Origin: Capnocytophaga cynodegmi DSM 19736
GTDB taxonomy: Bacteria > Bacteroidota > Bacteroidia > Flavobacteriales > Flavobacteriaceae
Reading direction: 5' to 3'
NCBI RefSeq assembly: GCF_000379185.1
Contig: NZ_KB900709.1
Coordinates: 1 to 51,851, forward strand
Length of the DNA stretch: 51,851 bases
Positions within the stretch are counted from its first letter, which is position 1; every line of letters begins with the position of its first letter. A program made the translations under genes and the position numbers. The notes under the pieces are model-generated. The model did no database searches. It saw only the letters and a list, made by a program, of their open reading frames with translations, and was not told the origin of the DNA. Positions 16,454 through 24,942 of this stretch are shown here, in pieces.

Positions 16454-17815
16454 TTAATCACAATTGGACTGAAGCTTTTCTAATTTCGCTTTTCTTCTTT
16501 CCATCCTTAAGACTTTCAACAACAAAAATACGCCAAAACCGAAAAACAGAACTAAAAAAACTACTGAATTTCGCATATTGTTCGTAAATTGGTCAATAAA
16601 GCCATATATTCCCATACCAATAACAATGCCAATTTTTTCGGCAACATCAAAAAAACTGAAAAAAGATGTTGTATCTTTTGTTTCGGGTAGATAATTTGAA
16701 TACGTTGAACGAGAAAGTGTTTGAATTCCACCCATTACCATTCCTACAAGCATTGCTGTTATATAAAAATGTGCTGGAAGGTAAATAAAATAAGCTACCA
16801 AACAAATTACAATCCAAATGCAATTTAAAATAATTAGTACAGGAACTTGTCCCATTTTTTTGACAGCGACAACCGTTAGCCTTGCTCCAAAAATAGCTAC
16901 AATTTGGATTATCAAAATGCTTATAATTAAGCCTAATGTTCGTTCTTCTGTACCTTTCCAACGGATTTCCTGTTCTCCAAAATAGGTTGCAACTAACATA
17001 ATAGTTTGTACTCCCATACTATAAACAAAAAATGCGAATAGAAACATTTTCAATCTGTTAGATTCTTTTAATCTTCTCCAGACACCTCGCAATTCTTTGT
17101 AGCCATTGAAAATAATATTTTTGTTTATTTTACCTCTTCCCTTCTCAAAATCAGGTAGATATCTGAACGAATACTGACTGAAAGTAATCCACCAAATTCC
17201 CACCGTTACAAATGAAATTTTCATTGCTGTAAGGGTTGCTTGTGTTTCATCTCCTCCAATACCAAAAAAAGATGGATACATTACCATTGCTAAGTTGAAA
17301 ATTAATAGTGTGGTACAACCTAAATACCCCATAATGAAACCCTTAGCACTAACTTCATCATATTGTTCTGGCAAGGCTATATCTGGCAAATAAGAATTAT
17401 AAAAAACGATACTCCCCCAAAAACCTACAACTCCCAAAAAATAACACGTAAGTCCGAAGTATATATTTTCCAGAGAGAACCAATATAATCCTATGCAAGA
17501 AATTGCTCCCAAGTAGCAAAAAAACTTCATAAAAGTTTTTTTATTTCCCAGATAATCAGCTATTCCACTAAGTATGGGAGAAACTAAAACGACCACCAAA
17601 AAAGCCAATGATGTAACAAAAGTGATAACGGCAGTATTTTTAAAACTTATTCCGAAAATTTCAATATGAGTTATTTCTGCTATTTTGAATAACAATCCAT
17701 AAAAGATAGGAAATACAGCAGAAACAATAGTTAAGCTATATACAGAATTAGCCCAATCATATAATATCCAAGCTTTTAGAAGTTTTTTGTGTCCGCGTGG
17801 AAATTGAGTTGGCAT
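16454..17815 (-). CDS. MFS transporter, UMF1/Atg22-like family
   Basis: A 453-residue integral membrane protein with about twelve hydrophobic segments. The N-terminal KAWILYDWANSVYSLTIVSAVFP segment is the hallmark of the UMF1 (Atg22-like) branch of the major facilitator superfamily. Family members export amino acids or unknown solutes; the substrate here is unknown. I choose the ATG at 17813-17815 over an in-frame TTG six bases upstream. A TAAATTTG box (minus strand, 17851-17858) is a possible -7 element without a clear -33 box. Confidence 0.88.
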   Translation of the reverse strand: MPTQFPRGHKKLLKAWILYDWANSVYSLTIVSAVFPIFYGLLFKIAEITHIEIFGISFKNTAVITFVTSLAFLVVVLVSPILSGIADYLGNKKTFMKFFCYLGAISCIGLYWFSLENIYFGLTCYFLGVVGFWGSIVFYNSYLPDIALPEQYDEVSAKGFIMGYLGCTTLLIFNLAMVMYPSFFGIGGDETQATLTAMKISFVTVGIWWITFSQYSFRYLPDFEKGRGKINKNIIFNGYKELRGVWRRLKESNRLKMFLFAFFVYSMGVQTIMLVATYFGEQEIRWKGTEERTLGLIISILIIQIVAIFGARLTVVAVKKMGQVPVLIILNCIWIVICLVAYFIYLPAHFYITAMLVGMVMGGIQTLSRSTYSNYLPETKDTTSFFSFFDVAEKIGIVIGMGIYGFIDQFTNNMRNSVVFLVLFFGFGVFLLLKVLRMERRKAKLEKLQSNCD

Positions 17816-17943
17816 AAGCAATTTTTTCGTTAGTTAAATTATCAAGGAGGCAAATTTACACTTTTTTAAGATTTTTTCTCTATGTTAGAATAAAAATATC
17901 TTTTGACTTAAATGGGTAATTTTCTGTATATTCAAAAAAAATA

Positions 17944-17951
17944 TATATTTG
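17944..17951 (+). promoter_or_regulatory. -7 box of the ammonia-lyase-like gene
   Basis: TATATTTG lies 17-24 bp before the ATG at 17968. No TTG stands at the proper spacing, so support is partial. Confidence 0.4.
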
Positions 17952-17967
17952 TACTTCGAAATAATGA

Positions 17968-19377
17968 ATGAGTATGATTCACTATATATCTAATGATGTG
18001 CTTATTTTGGAGCATATCGAGTCGCTACTAATTAATGATGTAAAGTTAAAATTATCGGAAGAAGCAATAATTAATGTCCAAAAATGTAACGTCTTTCTGA
18101 GCCAAGATATTTCAGAGCAATTTGAAGAAAAAGATATTAATAATCAGTATTTTCTGTTAAAATCGTATGCTTGTGGTATTGGAGAGACTATTTCTGACGA
18201 AGTTGTTAAACTTATGTTGTTTCTTAAAATTCAGTCGCTGTGCTATGGTTTTAGCGGTGTTCGTTTGGAAATTGTTGAACGTTTACTTGATTTTTTCAAT
18301 AATAACATTCTTCCTGTGGTATACTCAAAAAACACTCCAGATGATCGTATTGCTCTGGCTCACTTATCATTACCTTTAATCGGAGAAGGAGAAGTTCGCA
18401 TTAATGGAAAGGTATTCTCTGCTTGTGAGTTGGAGGCCAAATTTGGTTGGAAACCCATACAATTAAGAAATAAGGAAGCTGAAGCTTTATTAGGAGGCAC
18501 ACAACTTACGACTGCTTATGGAGCTTGTAATCTTATTAAAGCATTGAAATTATGCAAGATATCTGATTTTATTTCTTCAATTTCGGTACAAGTTTTTGGA
18601 ATTAATAGTTTGTTTTTTTCAGAACAGGTGCAGATTGTACGTCCTCACAAAGGGCAAATTCAAACAGCGGATTCTATTCGTAATTTAATGAATAGTAATA
18701 AATTAAATATCAATAAAGTTGTTTCCTCTTCAGCTCCTGAGGCTTTTTGTGCTATTCCACAAGTACACGGAGCAGTAAAAGATACAATTGCACACGTACG
18801 AAAAATTATTAAAACCGAAATTAATTCAACTACAGATAATCTTTTAGTCTTCCCAGAAAAAAAACAAGTTATTTTTGGAGGAAATTCGCATACCTTACCC
18901 TTATCACTTGGCTTAGATTTTCTATCAATTGCTTTAACAAGTTTAGGAAATATCTCAGAAAGAAGGATTTTTTACTTAATTTCTACCTTAAGTACACAGA
19001 ATAACGAAGAAAATTTGGCTATGTTTTTAAATTTTCCAGTTCTTCAGCGTATAACTGAGGGGATTTTGGCAGAAAATAAACGATTATCGGTTCCCGTAAG
19101 TGTAGAAAGCCCTATTTTTACTGAAAAAATGACTGATATTAAAGGAATGGGCGGAAGTTCAGCAGTGAAATGTTATGAAGTGATTAAAAACATAGAACAA
19201 ATTTTAGCCATTGAATTATTGATTGTAGCTTTAATAATATTCAATGAAAAAAGCCAGTATGACTCTGAGATAATTAAAAAATACATCAAATATTTAGATT
19301 TTGATACAAATAAGCAGGATTTAAAAAAATATATTGAAAAAACATTATTATTTTTTAGAGAAAACGAAATTGTTTAA
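17968..19377 (+). CDS. HAL/PAL-fold protein lacking the MIO active site (probable pseudoenzyme)
   Basis: The 469-residue sequence is plainly homologous to histidine/aromatic ammonia-lyases along most of its length: SYACGIGETISDEVVKLM, YGFSGVRLEIVERLL, ALAHLSLPLIGEGE, IRPHKGQIQTA-like, PQVHGAVKDT, and LGNISERRI. Family enzymes build the electrophilic MIO cofactor from Ala-Ser-Gly; here that site (123-126) reads TPDD. The YGxxTGFG loop with the catalytic Tyr, expected around residues 45-60, is missing. The QDxYSLR segment has become PEAFCA, and SGGNFHG reads FGGNSHT. Usual length is ~500-510 residues. The frame is intact, so the fold seems kept while deaminase activity is very unlikely. It has its own -7 box and lies 45 bp upstream of an L,D-transpeptidase gene. 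Confidence 0.8.
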   Translation: MSMIHYISNDVLILEHIESLLINDVKLKLSEEAIINVQKCNVFLSQDISEQFEEKDINNQYFLLKSYACGIGETISDEVVKLMLFLKIQSLCYGFSGVRLEIVERLLDFFNNNILPVVYSKNTPDDRIALAHLSLPLIGEGEVRINGKVFSACELEAKFGWKPIQLRNKEAEALLGGTQLTTAYGACNLIKALKLCKISDFISSISVQVFGINSLFFSEQVQIVRPHKGQIQTADSIRNLMNSNKLNINKVVSSSAPEAFCAIPQVHGAVKDTIAHVRKIIKTEINSTTDNLLVFPEKKQVIFGGNSHTLPLSLGLDFLSIALTSLGNISERRIFYLISTLSTQNNEENLAMFLNFPVLQRITEGILAENKRLSVPVSVESPIFTEKMTDIKGMGGSSAVKCYEVIKNIEQILAIELLIVALIIFNEKSQYDSEIIKKYIKYLDFDTNKQDLKKYIEKTLLFFRENEIV

Positions 19378-19422
19378 ATAAATCAATGTATATATTATAT
19401 TATTAACTTTCAATTTAATAGA

Positions 19423-21102
19423 ATGAAAAATTATTTTTTTGTACTTTTAGGAGTATTTATAATTTTACAAAATTGCAAAAACCAGACACCCAAAGAACTT
19501 GTTGAAGAAATTAAGCAACGAGAAACCTATGAAAGTCCTAAAATGGTTTCTTTATCCGACACTACGCAAAAATCTTTTAATCAGATATTTATAAAAGATA
19601 GTGTACTCAGAAAATCTGTTATTAATGACACTAAGAATTTTTATAAACAGAACGGATTTCAAACGCGTTGGCTTTACGAAACCAAGCCAGGAAAATTATT
19701 TTATGAGTATATGAAAATTCTGGAAAATTCCGAAAATTACGGATTAAATCCTGAAACCTATAATCATAAACTTTTGTTACAATCTGTTGAAAATCTTTAC
19801 ACTTCCTCCCCTATTCTTTCAGAAATTGAAAAATTAGATAAGGAAATTACATCTTCTTTTTTGTTGTTAACCAATCATTTAGGACGTGGACGTATCACAA
19901 AATTAGCTCACGGAAAACACATTTGGAAACGTTCAAAAAAGAATAGAGACGATTTGGAAATATTATTGAAAATAAAAGATGATGAAAAACTATCAGAAAT
20001 TGTTGACGCTTTACATCCTCAGCATTCTCTTTATAAGCGAATGAGTGAAAAATACAAAACATTAAAAGATACTGAAGAAGATTCAATAATAGAGGTTATA
20101 ATTCCTCAACCAAAAGAATTTTTAGTGGGATATAAACACAAGTCAGTAGAAAATTTAAGACAGAATTTAGCACAAAAAGGCTATGAAGCAATTCCAGAAA
20201 ACTTGGCTAATCAGGTAGATAGTACTTTGTTGAAAGCATTGATGCAATTTCAAGAAGATAAAGGAATTAAACCAGATGGAATCCCTGGTAAATCAACTCT
20301 TTATTATTTGAATATGACTCTTTCTCAAAAACGTGATTTACTTCAACTTAATATGGAGCGTATACGACTACTAAACAATGATTTAGGTGATGATTACATT
20401 GTTGTGAATATTCCTGAATTTAAGATGTTTATCTATCATAAAGATTCTATGATTCATCAAATGAATGTAATTGTAGGGAAAGAATATACGGCTACACCTG
20501 TATTTATAGATACGTTAAAATATGTTGAATTTCGCCCTACTTGGACTGTTCCTCAGAGTATTATAAAAAACGAGATGATTCCACAAATTGTATCTCAATC
20601 CGACCCTGAAAAATACCAAAAACGTGGATATACACTTTACGAAAATGGAAAAAAAATAGATCCAAAGACAGTTGATTGGAAAAGCTCTGATATTAACAAA
20701 CGAAAATTCAGATTTGTAGAGGCTCCATCTGCCAGAAATTCTTTAGGTTTAGTAAAATTTATTTTAACAAATGATATGAGTATATATCTTCACGACACAC
20801 CCTCTCCTAAGCTATTTGCAAGAGAAAATAGAGCTTTAAGCCACGGATGTATTCGTGTGGAAGAACCTGCAGAATTGGCGTATCTTCTTCTAAAAAATCA
20901 AGATGATTGGACAAGAGAAAAAGTGGTCGAAGCAATGAATTCAGGAAGAAATCAGAGACGTATAAAATTGAATACCAAATTTTTAGTAAATATGCTTTAC
21001 ATAACTGCTTGGGTTGATGAAAAAGGAGATTTGATTATTAAAAATGATATATATGGATTTGATCAAGAACAATTCAAAGAATTAAGAAAATTTCAAGATT
21101 AA
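19423..21102 (+). CDS. L,D-transpeptidase with peptidoglycan-binding domain (YcbB-like)
   Basis: A 559-residue cell-envelope enzyme forming 3-3 peptidoglycan crosslinks or related bonds. The N-terminus has a hydrophobic export signal ending in LQNC (Cys18), a plausible but non-ideal lipobox. A scaffold domain (~60-230) follows, then a peptidoglycan-binding segment (GIKPDGIPGKSTLYYLNM, near 285). The YkuD catalytic domain carries the Cys in SHGCIRVEEP (near residue 476). This domain order matches E. coli LdtD (YcbB). It shares a bidirectional terminator with a second, unrelated-looking L,D-transpeptidase transcribed towards it. Confidence 0.9.
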   Translation: MKNYFFVLLGVFIILQNCKNQTPKELVEEIKQRETYESPKMVSLSDTTQKSFNQIFIKDSVLRKSVINDTKNFYKQNGFQTRWLYETKPGKLFYEYMKILENSENYGLNPETYNHKLLLQSVENLYTSSPILSEIEKLDKEITSSFLLLTNHLGRGRITKLAHGKHIWKRSKKNRDDLEILLKIKDDEKLSEIVDALHPQHSLYKRMSEKYKTLKDTEEDSIIEVIIPQPKEFLVGYKHKSVENLRQNLAQKGYEAIPENLANQVDSTLLKALMQFQEDKGIKPDGIPGKSTLYYLNMTLSQKRDLLQLNMERIRLLNNDLGDDYIVVNIPEFKMFIYHKDSMIHQMNVIVGKEYTATPVFIDTLKYVEFRPTWTVPQSIIKNEMIPQIVSQSDPEKYQKRGYTLYENGKKIDPKTVDWKSSDINKRKFRFVEAPSARNSLGLVKFILTNDMSIYLHDTPSPKLFARENRALSHGCIRVEEPAELAYLLLKNQDDWTREKVVEAMNSGRNQRRIKLNTKFLVNMLYITAWVDEKGDLIIKNDIYGFDQEQFKELRKFQD

Positions 21103-21139
21103 AAAAATAGGATAGCAAAATTGCTATCTTATTTTTTTA
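21101..21139. terminator. Bidirectional terminator between two L,D-transpeptidase genes
   Basis: The stem GATAGCA...TGCTATC (21111-21128) is flanked by A7 on the left and T7 on the right. It ends transcripts from both converging genes. Confidence 0.85.
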
Positions 21140-21155
21140 TGACAACCTTAAAATA

Positions 21156-21923
21156 TTAAAGCATAGAATATTCTATTAATTTTAGGACATTTAGGTATTT
21201 AGAAGAACTTAAATATTTTGGATTGTTGTAGTAAGCAAAAATCATTGTCTTTTCCTTGATAGTCTCTATAACTTGTTTATAAATATCTTTAGGCAGCACA
21301 GGACATCCCAAACTTCTTCCCATACGACCATTTTTCTTTATGTAATCCTCACTGGCATAATCAGCTGTGTGGATTACCACACCACGTTCCGCCATATTGC
21401 TGTTGTATCCTTTTTCATCACCGTGAAGTTGTAAGCTGAATCCTCTACTTCCCATATAGGTTTTTCCTGTGATATAAAAGCCAATACTGCTTTTGTTGGA
21501 TTCTTTGATATTTGAAAATGAAGTGGGGGTTTTTTCTCCGCTTTTTTTACCGTGTGCAACATAGGTGTTGTAGATAATTTGCTTGTTTTCCAAGTCAATT
21601 GTGTAGAAGCGTTTTGTGTTGCAATCCTTTGAGAAGTCAATAATTGAAAAGATTTCTTTATCGTTTAGGCGTTGCTGTTTTCTGAGAGATTGATAACCAA
21701 TGTAAGCGTATCTGAAAGCTTCAAAGTTTAAATCGTATTCTTCTGCCCCAATTTCATCATAAACATCTTTGATGTTTGTTTCCATTTTCTTTAGAGCCAA
21801 AGTAACATATTCTTTTGAATTAACGGAATCACTAATTGGTTCAAAAACAATGTTTTCTGCCTTTGTTAGATGTGTTGAAATACTTAAAATAAATAAACAA
21901 ATTACACGGAATATCTTGTTCAT
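21156..21923 (-). CDS. Secreted murein L,D-transpeptidase catalytic-domain protein (YkuD_2 type)
   Basis: A 255-residue exported protein with a signal peptide (MNKIFRVICLFILSISTHLTKAE). It has the YkuD_2-type catalytic domain: LENKQIIYNTYVAHGKKSG, LQLHGDEKGYN, VVIHTADY, and the active-site Cys in MGRSLGCPVLP (near residue 210). The family is typical of Bacteroidota and Proteobacteria and acts on peptidoglycan. Unlike its convergent neighbour it lacks a peptidoglycan-binding domain and a lipobox. It is monocistronic behind a full consensus promoter. Confidence 0.88.
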   Translation of the reverse strand: MNKIFRVICLFILSISTHLTKAENIVFEPISDSVNSKEYVTLALKKMETNIKDVYDEIGAEEYDLNFEAFRYAYIGYQSLRKQQRLNDKEIFSIIDFSKDCNTKRFYTIDLENKQIIYNTYVAHGKKSGEKTPTSFSNIKESNKSSIGFYITGKTYMGSRGFSLQLHGDEKGYNSNMAERGVVIHTADYASEDYIKKNGRMGRSLGCPVLPKDIYKQVIETIKEKTMIFAYYNNPKYLSSSKYLNVLKLIEYSML

Positions 21924-21958
21924 AACATATGATTATTATACTATAACAAAAATCGATG

Positions 21959-21989
21959 CAAAGCTATGTCCATATAAATTAAAAAACAA
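21959..21989 (-). promoter_or_regulatory. Consensus promoter of the YkuD_2 gene
   Basis: On the minus strand TTG (21987-21989) is followed after 20 bp by TAGCTTTG (21959-21966), about 35 nt upstream of the ATG. Confidence 0.7.
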
Positions 21990-22041
21990 GAGCTTAGTGA
22001 ATAAAAAATTGTTAATTAACATTTTTATAGTAAATAAAAAA

Positions 22042-22073
22042 TTGCTGAACTATTTTGTATTTATTTATTTTTG
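22042..22073 (+). promoter_or_regulatory. Consensus promoter of the small beta-barrel protein gene
   Basis: TTG (22042-22044), 21-bp spacer, TATTTTTG (22066-22073), 18 bp before the ATG at 22092. Confidence 0.7.
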
Positions 22074-22091
22074 CAGTGTAAATATTTTATT

Positions 22092-22625
22092 ATGAAGAGA
22101 TTAATTTTAACGTTTGGTTTTATTTTTATCTGTAATTTTTTGACAGCTCAGCAAGGAAGTTCTTCATTTTCAAAAACTTATTCCCCAAATAATTGGACTT
22201 TTGGTGGGAATATAGGTCTTTCAGGAGGAAGTTATGGACTAGGAATTTTCATTACACCAAGAGTTGGTTATAAAGTAACAGATGCTTTTGAAGTAGCTGC
22301 AAATCTGAATTATACATTTCAAAATACAGAATTTTACAAAAATAATCTTTTAGGATTTGGTCCTTCTGTTAATTATTACATACAACGAAATTTTTTCTTA
22401 AATTCTTCCTTTCAGCATTATTTTGTATCACAAAAACACAAAATTACTAAAACTTCGTATAATGTGAGAGAAAATGCATTATATGTGGGAGGTGGTTATA
22501 TGCAACATTTAGGTGGAAGAGCTTATATGCAGCTCGGCTTTTCATATAACATACTTTACAATAAAAATAAAAGCATATTTTCCACAGGATTTGTTCCTAA
22601 CGTGGGAATTGTTATCGGGTTGTAA
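22092..22625 (+). CDS. Small outer-membrane beta-barrel-like protein
   Basis: A 177-residue protein with a signal peptide (MKRLILTFGFIFICNFLTAQ). The remainder alternates polar and aromatic residues in short Gly-bounded strands, such as NWTFGGNIGLSGGSYGLGIF, RVGYKVTDAFEVAANLNYTF and ALYVGGGYMQHLGGRAYMQL. It ends in a beta-strand with hydrophobic last residues, as in small 8-stranded barrels of the OmpA/OmpW shape. No specific function is recognisable. I use ATG 22092; an in-frame TTG 21 bp upstream falls in the -7 box. Confidence 0.8.
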   Translation: MKRLILTFGFIFICNFLTAQQGSSSFSKTYSPNNWTFGGNIGLSGGSYGLGIFITPRVGYKVTDAFEVAANLNYTFQNTEFYKNNLLGFGPSVNYYIQRNFFLNSSFQHYFVSQKHKITKTSYNVRENALYVGGGYMQHLGGRAYMQLGFSYNILYNKNKSIFSTGFVPNVGIVIGL

Positions 22626-22664
22626 AATTTTTCTTTTTCCTTTTTCTATTTTTGTTTGTTTTTG

Positions 22665-22672
22665 TACCTTTG
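22665..22672 (+). promoter_or_regulatory. -7 box of the metK transcript
   Basis: TACCTTTG is positioned so that transcription would start a few bases downstream, just before the SAM-II-like element. The -33 region is T-rich without a clear TTG. Confidence 0.55.
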
Positions 22673-22688
22673 CACCCGAATTAATAAC

Positions 22689-22752
22689 AAGAGGAAAGAT
22701 TTGGACTGATTGCAACCTCTTTTTGGAACTTCCAAAAAAATGCTAAAACAGT
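22689..22752 (+). ncRNA. SAM-II-type riboswitch upstream of metK
   Basis: The element has the SAM-II (SAM_alpha) pseudoknot pattern. Stem P1 is AAGAGG (22689-22694) with CCTCTT (22716-22721). Its loop contains GATTT (22698-22702) and ATTGCAA (22709-22715). A downstream GCTAAA (22742-22747) carries the GC that pairs with loop GC (22712-22713). ACTG (22705-22708) pairs with CAGT (22749-22752). A small extra hairpin (22722-22736) is inserted between P1 and the 3' pseudoknot strand. SAM-II binds S-adenosylmethionine and lowers expression, which fits metK, the SAM synthetase gene. Identification is by motif recall, not a covariance search. Confidence 0.72.
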
Positions 22753-22778
22753 GATTTATATTGCTTTATAATTGCTAA

Positions 22779-22832
22779 ATGATTCTTTCTTTAATAAGAA
22801 ATGAATTAATGAAAATTGCAGTTATCGCCTAA
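22779..22832 (+). other. Possible 17-codon upstream ORF between the SAM-II element and metK
   Basis: An ATG 27 nt after the riboswitch opens a frame of 17 codons ending in TAA at 22830-22832, 28 bp before the metK ATG. It begins within a second GCTAAAT sequence (22774-22780) resembling the riboswitch's 3' strand. It could be chance. Confidence 0.25.
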
Positions 22833-22860
22833 AATCTTCCTTTCTAAAAATTTTATAGAA

Positions 22861-24111
22861 ATGGGATATTTATTTACTTCCGAGTCCGTTTCAGAAGGAC
22901 ATCCAGACAAAATCGCAGACCAAATTAGTGACGCACTTATTGACAATTTCTTAGCTTTTGACCCAACCTCAAAGGTTGCCTGTGAGACCTTGGTAACTAC
23001 AGGGCAAGTGGTATTAGCTGGTGAAGTAAAATCGAACACATATATTGATGTTCAGCAAATTGCAAGAAATGTTATTCGTAAAATTGGCTACACCAAAAGC
23101 GAATATATGTTTGAGGCAAACTCTTGCGGAATTTTATCGGCAATTCACGAACAATCACCCGATATTAACCAAGGTGTTGATAGAGGAAATCCAGAAGAAC
23201 AAGGTGCTGGTGACCAAGGTATGATGTTTGGTTATGCTGTTAACGAAACAGAAAATTATATGCCTTTGGCGTTGGATTTATCTCACGCTTTGTTAAAAGA
23301 ATTAGCTGAATTACGTCGTGAAAATAAGGAAATTACCTATCTTCGTCCTGATGCAAAGAGCCAAGTTACTTTGGAATATAGCGATGATAATAAGCCCATT
23401 CGCATCAATACAATTGTAATTTCAACCCAACACGATGATTTTGATACAGAGGAAAAAATGTTACAAAAAATCAAAAACGATATTGTAACTATCTTAATTC
23501 CAAGGGTTATTAAAAAATATCCGCAGTACGCACCTTTCTTCGACGAAAAAATAAAGTATCATATTAATCCTACAGGAATTTTCGTCATTGGAGGACCACA
23601 CGGTGATACAGGTTTAACGGGCAGAAAAATTATTGTTGATACGTATGGCGGAAAAGGAGCTCACGGAGGCGGTGCTTTTTCAGGAAAAGACCCAAGTAAA
23701 GTGGACAGAAGTGCTGCTTACGCAATGCGTCACATCGCCAAAAATATGGTCGCCGCTGGGGTTGCTGACGAAATTTTGGTACAAGTAAGTTATGCTATTG
23801 GAGTTGCTGAACCTACAGGTCTGTACATAAATACGTATGGTACATCAAAAGTGAATTTAACAGATGGAGAAATCGCTAAAAAAGTACAAAACATCTTTAA
23901 ATTAAGACCTTATGATATTGAGCAACGACTCAAACTTCGTAATCCAATATACAGTGAAACAGCTGCTTACGGACATATGGGGCGTACACCTGAAACTATA
24001 ACCAAAGTTTTTACATCACCTTACAATGAAACCAAAACGATTGAAGTAGAATTGTTTACTTGGGAAAAATTGGATTTTGTGGATAAAATAAAAACTGAAT
24101 TTGGAATTTAG
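22861..24111 (+). CDS. metK: S-adenosylmethionine synthetase
   Basis: MetK makes SAM from methionine and ATP in the cytosol. The 416-residue protein has all family motifs: [19 protein letters not shown] at the N-terminus, [12 protein letters not shown], the glycine loop [19 protein letters not shown], and a C-terminal PYDIEQRL region. Length is normal. I choose ATG 22861; the in-frame TTG 45 bp upstream lies in the leader. The leader carries a SAM-II-type riboswitch, giving feedback control by the product. Confidence 0.96.
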   Translation: MGYLFTSESVSEGHPDKIADQISDALIDNFLAFDPTSKVACETLVTTGQVVLAGEVKSNTYIDVQQIARNVIRKIGYTKSEYMFEANSCGILSAIHEQSPDINQGVDRGNPEEQGAGDQGMMFGYAVNETENYMPLALDLSHALLKELAELRRENKEITYLRPDAKSQVTLEYSDDNKPIRINTIVISTQHDDFDTEEKMLQKIKNDIVTILIPRVIKKYPQYAPFFDEKIKYHINPTGIFVIGGPHGDTGLTGRKIIVDTYGGKGAHGGGAFSGKDPSKVDRSAAYAMRHIAKNMVAAGVADEILVQVSYAIGVAEPTGLYINTYGTSKVNLTDGEIAKKVQNIFKLRPYDIEQRLKLRNPIYSETAAYGHMGRTPETITKVFTSPYNETKTIEVELFTWEKLDFVDKIKTEFGI

Positions 24112-24196
24112 TGTATTAGGTATTTTATTCCTTCATTTTATATTTTTTGTTCACTTAGCTGACAGAAATAATGATTTTCGGTATGAATTTTGCTAT

Positions 24197-24204
24197 TAAC
24201 TTTG
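24197..24204 (+). promoter_or_regulatory. -7 box of the DUF4136 lipoprotein gene
   Basis: TAACTTTG lies 33 bp before the ATG. No TTG at ideal spacing. Confidence 0.45.
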
Positions 24205-24237
24205 TATAAATTGTTCAATCAATAAAAAGTATAAAAT

Positions 24238-24768
24238 ATGAAAAATGCAGTATCAATTATCATTGTTTTATTTGTTGCTCTAACCTCTTTTTCGTGTGCG
24301 AGTGTAATGGTTGCAGTAGATTATGATGGAAAAGCGGATTTTTCTACCTACAAATCGTATGCATTCTTTAAGGAGGGAGTGGACAAAGCTCAGATTTCGG
24401 ATTTGGACAAGAAGCGAATTTTACGTGCCATTGAACACAATCTGAACACAAAAGGAATGGTGGCTTCTGACAATCCTGATTTTTTGGTAAATATTTTCAC
24501 AAAAGAGCGTGAAAATATCAATATTTACAACAATTCCCCCTATTATTGGGGTTGGGGCTGGGGACCTTTTTGGGGAGGTTCTTACTATAATGTAAGTTCA
24601 AGTGCGGAAGGAACACTTTACATTGAAATCATTGATGCCCAAAAAAAGGAACTCATTTGGCAAGGTAAGGGAACTGGCTACATTCCCAGAAGTATAGAAG
24701 CTAAGGAAGAGGCCATTGCCAATTTTGTAAATAAAATCTTGGAAAAATATCCACCACTGAAGAAATAA
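24238..24768 (+). CDS. DUF4136 lipoprotein
   Basis: A 176-residue lipoprotein: the signal ends in the lipobox FSCA (Cys20). The body matches DUF4136: the start VAVDYDGKADFSTYKSYAFF, the middle HNLNTKGMVASDNPDFLVNI, and an aromatic/Gly run YYWGWGWGPFWGG (around residue 101-113). The residues after the Cys (ASVMVA) lack the Lys plus acidic pattern that marks surface export in Capnocytophaga, so a periplasm-facing location is more likely. Function of the family is not known to me. It stands alone between a -7 box and a terminator. Confidence 0.85.
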   Translation: MKNAVSIIIVLFVALTSFSCASVMVAVDYDGKADFSTYKSYAFFKEGVDKAQISDLDKKRILRAIEHNLNTKGMVASDNPDFLVNIFTKERENINIYNNSPYYWGWGWGPFWGGSYYNVSSSAEGTLYIEIIDAQKKELIWQGKGTGYIPRSIEAKEEAIANFVNKILEKYPPLKK

Positions 24769-24789
24769 AATGTTGGTCAAAATTTTTAA

Positions 24790-24829
24790 AAAAAAGAGGT
24801 AGATTGAATTAGTTCATCACCTCTTTTTT
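24790..24829 (+). terminator. Intrinsic terminator after the DUF4136 gene
   Basis: AAAAAAGAGGT pairs with ACCTCTTTTTT (24790-24800 with 24819-24829), with an extra TGAA/TTCA pairing inside the loop and a T-rich tail. Confidence 0.8.
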
Positions 24830-24910
24830 CTTTTTTGACTTTTCTTATAAAAGTTAATTATTTTTTTAAGCAAATTAAGAATTTTAATTCTGAGTCTGGA
24901 AATTAATTAT

Positions 24911-24918
24911 TAATTTTG
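24911..24918 (+). promoter_or_regulatory. -7 box of the MMPL transporter gene
   Basis: TAATTTTG lies 25 bp before the ATG at 24943. An in-frame TTG at 24916 is part of this box and is not a likely start. Confidence 0.45.
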
Positions 24919-24942
24919 CACGAATATTTTAAAAATTTACTG

